Positions 59,365 through 64,000 of a stretch of DNA of 64,000 nt are shown here, piece by piece. Every line of letters begins with the position of its first letter. The first letter of the stretch is position 1. The stretch comes from Mycobacterium sp. ACS4331. GTDB lineage: Bacteria > Actinomycetota > Actinomycetes > Mycobacteriales > Mycobacteriaceae. Position numbers and translations under genes: made by a program. A model generated the notes under the pieces. It saw only the letters and a list, made by a program, of their open reading frames with translations, did no database searches and had not been told where the DNA came from. The DNA lies in contig NZ_LZHW01000009.1 of the NCBI RefSeq assembly GCF_001667265.1, positions 93,976 to 157,975 of the forward strand, written 5' to 3'.

Positions 59365-60816
59365 TCAGTCGCCGACGCTGAAGTACTGCGTCTCCTGGAA
59401 CTCGTGCAGGCCGACCCGGGCGCCCTCCCGGCCGAGCCCGCTCTGGTTGGTGCCGCCGAACGGTGCGGACGGATCCGAGACGATCCCCCGGTTGATGCCG
59501 ACCATCCCGGCATCGGTGCGTTCGGCGATCCGCAGCGCATCCTGCAGCCGTCCGGCGTAAACGTATGCGGCCAAACCGTATTCGGTCCCGTTGACCCATT
59601 CGACGAGTTGGTCCTCGTCGTCCCACACCACGACGGGCGCGACAGGGCCGAAGATCTCGGTCCGCAGGATCTCTGCATCGGCAGGCACACCGGTGAGCAG
59701 CGTCGGGGACACGTAGTAGCCGGTCGGCGGGACGTCGGCGGATGCGGCGATCTGGGCGCCGGCGCCGACGGTGGTGTCGACGAGTTCGCGGATTGTCTTC
59801 GCCGCTCCCGCGCTGATCATCGGGCCGATCTGGGACGCCTCATCGGCGGCGGGGCCGACACGCAGCGCCGAGATGGCTGCCCCGAACCGGGTGACGAACT
59901 CGTCGGCGATGTCGGTGTGGACGTAGAACCGATTGGCCGCCGTGCACGCCTGTCCGCTGTTGCGGAACTTGGCCACCATGGCACCTTCCACCGCGGCGTC
60001 GACGTCCGCGTCCGCGGTGACCACGAAGGGTGCGTTGCCGCCGAGTTCCATGCTGGCGTTGACGATCCGGGCCGCCGCCTGCTCCAGCAGCGTCCGGCCG
60101 ACACCCGTCGAACCGGTGAAGGACACCTTCTTGACCCGGTCGTCGGCGAGCCACGTCGAGGCGATCTGGGCGGACTTGGCACTGGTCACCAGATTGACCA
60201 CACCGGCGGGCACTCCGGCCTCCTCGAGCAGCCTGACGATGGCGATCGCGGTCAGAGGAGTCAGCGAAGCGGGCTTGAGCACGACGGTGCAGCCGGCGGC
60301 CAGTGCCGGCGCGATCTTCCGGGTTGCCATGGCGGCCGGGAAGTTCCACGGGGTGATCAATGCGGCGACCCCCACGGGGCGATGCGTGACGATGGTGCGG
60401 GCCAGGCCGGATGGGCTCAGGCCGTAACCGCCGTCGGTCCGCACGGCCTCCTCGCCGAACCAGCGGAAGAACTCGGCCGCGTAGATCACCTCGCCCCGCG
60501 CGTCGGCCTGGGTCTTGCCGTTCTCCGCGCTGATCAGCGCGGTGAGGCGATCGACGTCGGCGATCATCAGTTCGTAGGCCCGACGCAGGATGTCGGCACG
60601 GACCCGGGGCGTGGCCGCGGCCCAGGACGCGAACGCAGCCGACGCCGCGTCGACCGCGGCGGTGGCGTCTGCGGCCGCACCATCGGCGACCTCGGTCAGC
60701 GTCTGCGCGGTGGCGGGGTCGTCGACGGCGAACGTCGACGTGGCCGACCGGGATTCGCCTCCGATGATCAGACTCTCGGTGGCGCGCAGCCCCGTGATGA
60801 TGGCATTGATGGACAT
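59365..60816 (-). CDS. gabD: succinate-semialdehyde dehydrogenase
   Basis: 483 aa, ATG start. Aldehyde dehydrogenase fold with PWNFPAAMATRKIAPALAAG, the catalytic glutamate in MELGGNAPF and the catalytic cysteine in GQACTAANR. The pairing with gabT points to NAD(P)-dependent oxidation of succinate semialdehyde to succinate, the second step of GABA catabolism. The spacing to gabT is 131 bp, so it may have its own promoter or be read through. Confidence 0.9.
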   Translation of the reverse strand: MSINAIITGLRATESLIIGGESRSATSTFAVDDPATAQTLTEVADGAAADATAAVDAASAAFASWAAATPRVRADILRRAYELMIADVDRLTALISAENGKTQADARGEVIYAAEFFRWFGEEAVRTDGGYGLSPSGLARTIVTHRPVGVAALITPWNFPAAMATRKIAPALAAGCTVVLKPASLTPLTAIAIVRLLEEAGVPAGVVNLVTSAKSAQIASTWLADDRVKKVSFTGSTGVGRTLLEQAAARIVNASMELGGNAPFVVTADADVDAAVEGAMVAKFRNSGQACTAANRFYVHTDIADEFVTRFGAAISALRVGPAADEASQIGPMISAGAAKTIRELVDTTVGAGAQIAASADVPPTGYYVSPTLLTGVPADAEILRTEIFGPVAPVVVWDDEDQLVEWVNGTEYGLAAYVYAGRLQDALRIAERTDAGMVGINRGIVSDPSAPFGGTNQSGLGREGARVGLHEFQETQYFSVGD

Positions 60817-60947
60817 GATTTACTCCTGGAGATCAGAGGCCGCGCGGGCGGACGGCGTCGATGTGTTCCCGCGCGCCGACAGGCGTTCGGTGAGTTGGGT
60901 TCTCGACTTCTGTGTGACAGGTCAGAGATGTGCTGCCGTGACGGTCG

Positions 60948-62291
60948 TCAGTTCTCCCGGAAGGCCTGCTCCAGGATGTCCAGTCCCTCGTTGAGCAGGT
61001 GGTCCGGCATGGACAGCGGCGGCAGGAACCGCAGCACGTTTCCATAGGTGCCGCAGGTGAGCACGATCAGACCCTGCGCGTGGGCGTACGCCGCGATGCG
61101 CGCCGTCAGGGCAGCGTCGGGTGTCGTGGTGCCCTCCTCGACGAGTTCGACGGCGATCATCGCGCCGCGGCCACGGACGTCGCCGATCCGGGCGTCGGAC
61201 GCCGCCAGCGCGCTGAGCCGAGCCAGCATGGTGTCGCCGATCTGGCGGGCCCTTTCGAGAAGGTTCTCGGAGTCGATGGTGTCGATCACCGCGAGTGCTG
61301 CGGCGCACGCCAGGGGATTGCCGCCGTATGTGCCGCCAAGGCCGCCGGCGTGGACGGCATCCATGATCTCGGCCCGCCCCGTCACCGCCGACAGTGGCAG
61401 GCCGCCCGCGATGCCCTTGGCCGTCAGGATCAGGTCGGGAACGACATCCTCGTCCTCGCAGGCGAACATCTGGCCCGTGCGTGCGAAGCCCGACTGAATT
61501 TCGTCGGCGACGAAGACGACGTCGTTGCTGCGGCACCACGCGGCCAGGGTCGGCAGGAATCCCGGAGCGGGGACGATGAAGCCGCCCTCACCCTGGATCG
61601 GCTCGATCACCACAGCGGCGAGGTTGTTCGCGCCGATCTGCTTCTCGATCACGGTGATGGCGGTCTGCGCCGCGGCAGCGCCGTCGAGTCCACCGTCGCG
61701 GTACGGATACGACATCGGCGCGCGGTAGACCTCAGAGGCGAATGGGCCGAAGCCCGACTTGTACGGCATCGACTTCGCGGTCAGGGCCATGGTGAGGTTG
61801 GTTCGGCCGTGGTACGCGTGGTCGAACGCCACCACGGCTTGGCGGCCGGTGTAGGCCCGGGCGATCTTGACCGCGTTCTCGACAGCCTCGGCGCCCGAGT
61901 TGAACAGGGCGGTGCGCTTGTCGTGCTCACCGGGCGTGATGCGGTTCAGCGCCGCGGCCACGCGGACATAGCTCTCGTAGGGGGTCACCATGAAACAGGT
62001 GTGGGTGAAGTCCCGGACCTGATTCGTGACCGCGTCCACGACCCGCGGAGCGCTGTTGCCGACCGTGGTCACCGCGATGCCGGTGCCGAAGTCGATCAGC
62101 GAGTTCCCGTCGACGTCCACGACGACGCCACCGCCAGCCGCCACCACGTACACCGGAAGCGTGGTGCCCACACCGGCGGCCACGGCGGCCTGCTTCTCGC
62201 CCTGCAGCGCCACCGATTTCGGACCCGGGATGGCGGTGGCGAGATGGCGCCGCTGGGCCACGCCGAATGCGGTGGTCTCGATGGTGGTCAC
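60948..62291 (-). CDS. gabT: 4-aminobutyrate aminotransferase
   Basis: 447 aa from GTG 62291, preceded by AGGAGACACA; a longer frame to 62393 overlaps the pucR promoter and lacks this site. Class III aminotransferase: GTGIAVTTVGNSAPRVV, HAYHGRTNLTMALT, EPIQGEGGFIVP, ADEIQSGFARTG and the PLP lysine in LTAKGIAGG. It converts GABA and 2-oxoglutarate to succinate semialdehyde and glutamate. It diverges from the PucR gene over 112 bp. Confidence 0.93.
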   Translation of the reverse strand: MTTIETTAFGVAQRRHLATAIPGPKSVALQGEKQAAVAAGVGTTLPVYVVAAGGGVVVDVDGNSLIDFGTGIAVTTVGNSAPRVVDAVTNQVRDFTHTCFMVTPYESYVRVAAALNRITPGEHDKRTALFNSGAEAVENAVKIARAYTGRQAVVAFDHAYHGRTNLTMALTAKSMPYKSGFGPFASEVYRAPMSYPYRDGGLDGAAAAQTAITVIEKQIGANNLAAVVIEPIQGEGGFIVPAPGFLPTLAAWCRSNDVVFVADEIQSGFARTGQMFACEDEDVVPDLILTAKGIAGGLPLSAVTGRAEIMDAVHAGGLGGTYGGNPLACAAALAVIDTIDSENLLERARQIGDTMLARLSALAASDARIGDVRGRGAMIAVELVEEGTTTPDAALTARIAAYAHAQGLIVLTCGTYGNVLRFLPPLSMPDHLLNEGLDILEQAFREN

Positions 62292-62403
62292 TGTGTCTCC
62301 TGTCGCTGGTCGACCCGATGGGTGAACCGTAGGCAACGGCGGTCGCGTGGGCGAGGGACAGAACGCACAGTGCGTAGGCAATCTGTTGTGCAATTATGTC
62401 CAC

Positions 62404-64000
62404 ATGGTGGAGGTCGCGGCGCTTCTCGACGATCCCGAGCTGGCCCTGAAGGCGCTGGTTCTCGCGGAGCCGGGTCAGGAGATCCGCTGGGTGGCTTCCA
62501 GCGAACTGCCGGACCCGACGCCGTTCTTCCAGGGCGGAGAGCTTCTTCTCACGACTGGCCTGCAGACTGCGGCATGGACCACCGAATGGAGGACGTACGT
62601 CGAGGCGCTGGTTCGTTCCGGCACCGTCGGCGTGGGATTCGGGATCGGCATCAACTACACCCAGGTGCCCCGACGGCTGGTCTCCGCGTGTCGAGGAGCG
62701 GGGTTGAACCTCTTCGAAGTGCCTCGGCCCACGCCGTTCGTCGCGATCAGTCATCGTGTCTCCCGTCTTCTGATGCAGGAGGAGCAGGCCTCGGCGGGCG
62801 AGGCCCTGGAGTTCCAGCGCAGGCTCACGGCGGCGGCAGCCAAGCCGAACGGTGCCCGCGCGGTGCTGCCGGTACTCGCCCACGCGCTGCAGGGCGCCGC
62901 GGCACTGCTCACGGTCGACGGGGACGTGCTGATGGGTCCCGTGGGCGCGCGCCGTGGTGACCTCGATCTCGGCCGCGTCGCGGAGGAGATCCTCGTGCTG
63001 AGAAGGCAGAAGCACCGAACGTCTGCCGTGTTGGCCGATCCGTCCGGCACGACCGTCGTACAACCTGTGGGCACGGCCAATCGCCGCTCACCGATTCTGG
63101 CAGCGCTCGGCCCTCCGAGGCTGACACTGAGTCAGCGCAGCGCGGTGACGACGTCGGTGGCGCTGCTGGGACTCATCGCGGAGCAGGAGCACCAGGCCCA
63201 ACAGGGCCGGCGCATCGTGTCCGGCCGGGCCGTGGAACTGCTGGTGGCCGGTGACTGGAGCACCGCGGATGTCGTCCTTGGCATCGATTCCAGCGCGCCG
63301 GGCATCCCGAAGACGATCCGCATCGTGCACGCCGCGGGTCCCGCCGAGATGCTGTCTGACGCACTCGACATCGCCGAAAGCCATTCGGGCATCGGCACAG
63401 CGCGAGACGGTCAGCTGTGGGTGGCCATCGCCGATTCAGGCGCGGCCGTGCTGGCCGACCGGCTGGCGCGCATCGGGATGACGGTGGGGGTGGGCAGCCG
63501 AGGCGCGCCCGATGACGCGCCGGACAGCCATCGCACTGCGGGAATTGCTCTGACACAGGCGACGTCGGCACACCCGGTGGTCGGTTGGGACGATCTCGTG
63601 CATCGGGGGCCGTTGGGGCTCATCGATCCGGCAGATGCGGCCCAGTTCGCGACTGCACTCCTCGGTGAGATGACTGAGGAACAGATCACGACCCTGCGCT
63701 GCTTTCTGACCCATCACGGATCGCATCTGAAGGTGAGTCAAGCGCTGGGGATTCACCGAAACACGGTGCGCAACAGATTGGCGATGATCGAGACGAAGCT
63801 GCGTGGATCGCTGGAGGATCCACAACTTCGGGTCAATGCCTGGGTCGCGCTGCAGACATTGCCCGAAAGTGGTGTGGGGGGGCGGGGGGGGGGGGCCCCC
63901 CACACCGGAAGCAACAGGTGCGCCGCCAGAAGCCCGGGCATAAAAAAAAAAACCCCGCCACGCGAGCAAAGAGAAGAAAGAGCGGGGGGGCCCGCGAAGC
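62404..64000 (+). CDS. PucR-family regulator of the GABA genes, 3' end uncertain
   Basis: ATG 62404; the frame stays open to the window end. An N-terminal PucR sensory domain (ALLDDPELALKALVLAEPGQEIRWVASSELPDP, in parts) and a C-terminal HTH_30 domain (TLRCFLTHHGSHLKVSQALGIHRNTVRNRL). PucR-type proteins activate nitrogen-compound catabolism. The divergent position next to gabT-gabD suggests that GABA use is its target. Coding quality is good to about base 63870, after which the bases look artefactual, so the real stop probably lies near there but cannot be seen. Confidence 0.85.
   Translation, partial: MVEVAALLDDPELALKALVLAEPGQEIRWVASSELPDPTPFFQGGELLLTTGLQTAAWTTEWRTYVEALVRSGTVGVGFGIGINYTQVPRRLVSACRGAGLNLFEVPRPTPFVAISHRVSRLLMQEEQASAGEALEFQRRLTAAAAKPNGARAVLPVLAHALQGAAALLTVDGDVLMGPVGARRGDLDLGRVAEEILVLRRQKHRTSAVLADPSGTTVVQPVGTANRRSPILAALGPPRLTLSQRSAVTTSVALLGLIAEQEHQAQQGRRIVSGRAVELLVAGDWSTADVVLGIDSSAPGIPKTIRIVHAAGPAEMLSDALDIAESHSGIGTARDGQLWVAIADSGAAVLADRLARIGMTVGVGSRGAPDDAPDSHRTAGIALTQATSAHPVVGWDDLVHRGPLGLIDPADAAQFATALLGEMTEEQITTLRCFLTHHGSHLKVSQALGIHRNTVRNRLAMIETKLRGSLEDPQLRVNAWVALQTLPESGVGGRGGGAPHTGSNRCAARSPGIKKKTPPREQREERAGGPAK
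63871..64000. other. anomalous low-complexity tail of the window
   Basis: Seven-G and twelve-G runs (63876-63895), a G/C fold-back between GGTGTGGGGG (63871-63880) and CCCCCCACACC (63896-63906), an eleven-A run (63942-63952) and a further G-run. No similar runs occur elsewhere in the window. It is likely the end of a contig or a sequencing artefact rather than biology. Confidence 0.7.

Noticed and set aside
59350..61047. 565-aa open frame antisense to gabD
   Set aside because: The sense strand encodes an intact aldehyde dehydrogenase.

Overview
The window is chromosomal DNA of a rapidly growing mycobacterium (Mycolicibacterium, M. smegmatis-like). The evidence is high G+C, many GTG and some TTG starts, and a gene order that follows the M. 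tuberculosis Rv0230c-Rv0265c segment (php, aftD, lpqI, htdX-fabG4, fadA2, fadE5, sdh1, hsp20, nirBD, cbiX/nnaR, aac, kipAI, fecB). A trehalose polyphleate (TPP) locus is inserted between the fadE5 neighbourhood and sdh1. No phage, IS element, CRISPR array, rRNA or tRNA was seen.

Left part (1-16.7 kb): a minus-strand unit of a 57-aa membrane protein, the arabinofuranosyltransferase aftD, a phosphotriesterase-like lactonase and the 5' part of an acyl-CoA ligase gene. Next come a universal stress protein, lpqI, a TetR regulator, the fabG4-htdX operon divergent from the thiolase fadA2, a DUF1361 membrane protein, fadE5 and a DapB-like dehydrogenase. A TTACTGGnGnGTAA palindrome lies between fabG4 and fadA2 and in two copies upstream of fadE5. 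A weaker relative lies before the TetR gene. This suggests a local fatty-acid regulon.

Middle (16.7-37 kb): a complete TPP cassette. A bimodular malonyl-specific polyketide synthase of 3680 aa diverges from papA3-mmpL10-fadD23-PE. A Gap-like membrane protein and a flavin reductase-like protein flank it. Known roles in M. smegmatis: Pks builds polyphleic chains, FadD23 activates acyl groups, PapA3 acylates trehalose, MmpL10 exports the precursor and the secreted PE-PPE-type acyltransferase completes TPP. No glycopeptidolipid genes lie between fadA2 and fadE5, where I recall them in M. smegmatis.

Right part (37-64 kb): the sdh1 succinate dehydrogenase operon with a 56-bp triplicated repeat at its 3' end and a CRP-like site upstream; a PEP-mutase family enzyme; hsp20 with an HspR-like box; nirBD with the siroheme chelatase and the HemD-like regulator NnaR; an AAC(2') acetyltransferase; PxpBC; a queuosine-precursor transporter with a FecB-like lipoprotein; a YeiH-type transporter coupled to a 29-aa membrane peptide; an SDR/TetR pair; a LysE exporter and an MFS protein; and a GABA catabolic gabT-gabD pair with a divergent PucR regulator. 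The last 130 bases contain homopolymers and a G/C fold-back unlike the rest and are probably low-quality sequence.

Several starts were moved from the longest open frame to sites with a ribosome-binding site or family-consistent length, and three small genes (57, 53 and 29 aa) were added by reading intergenic DNA.
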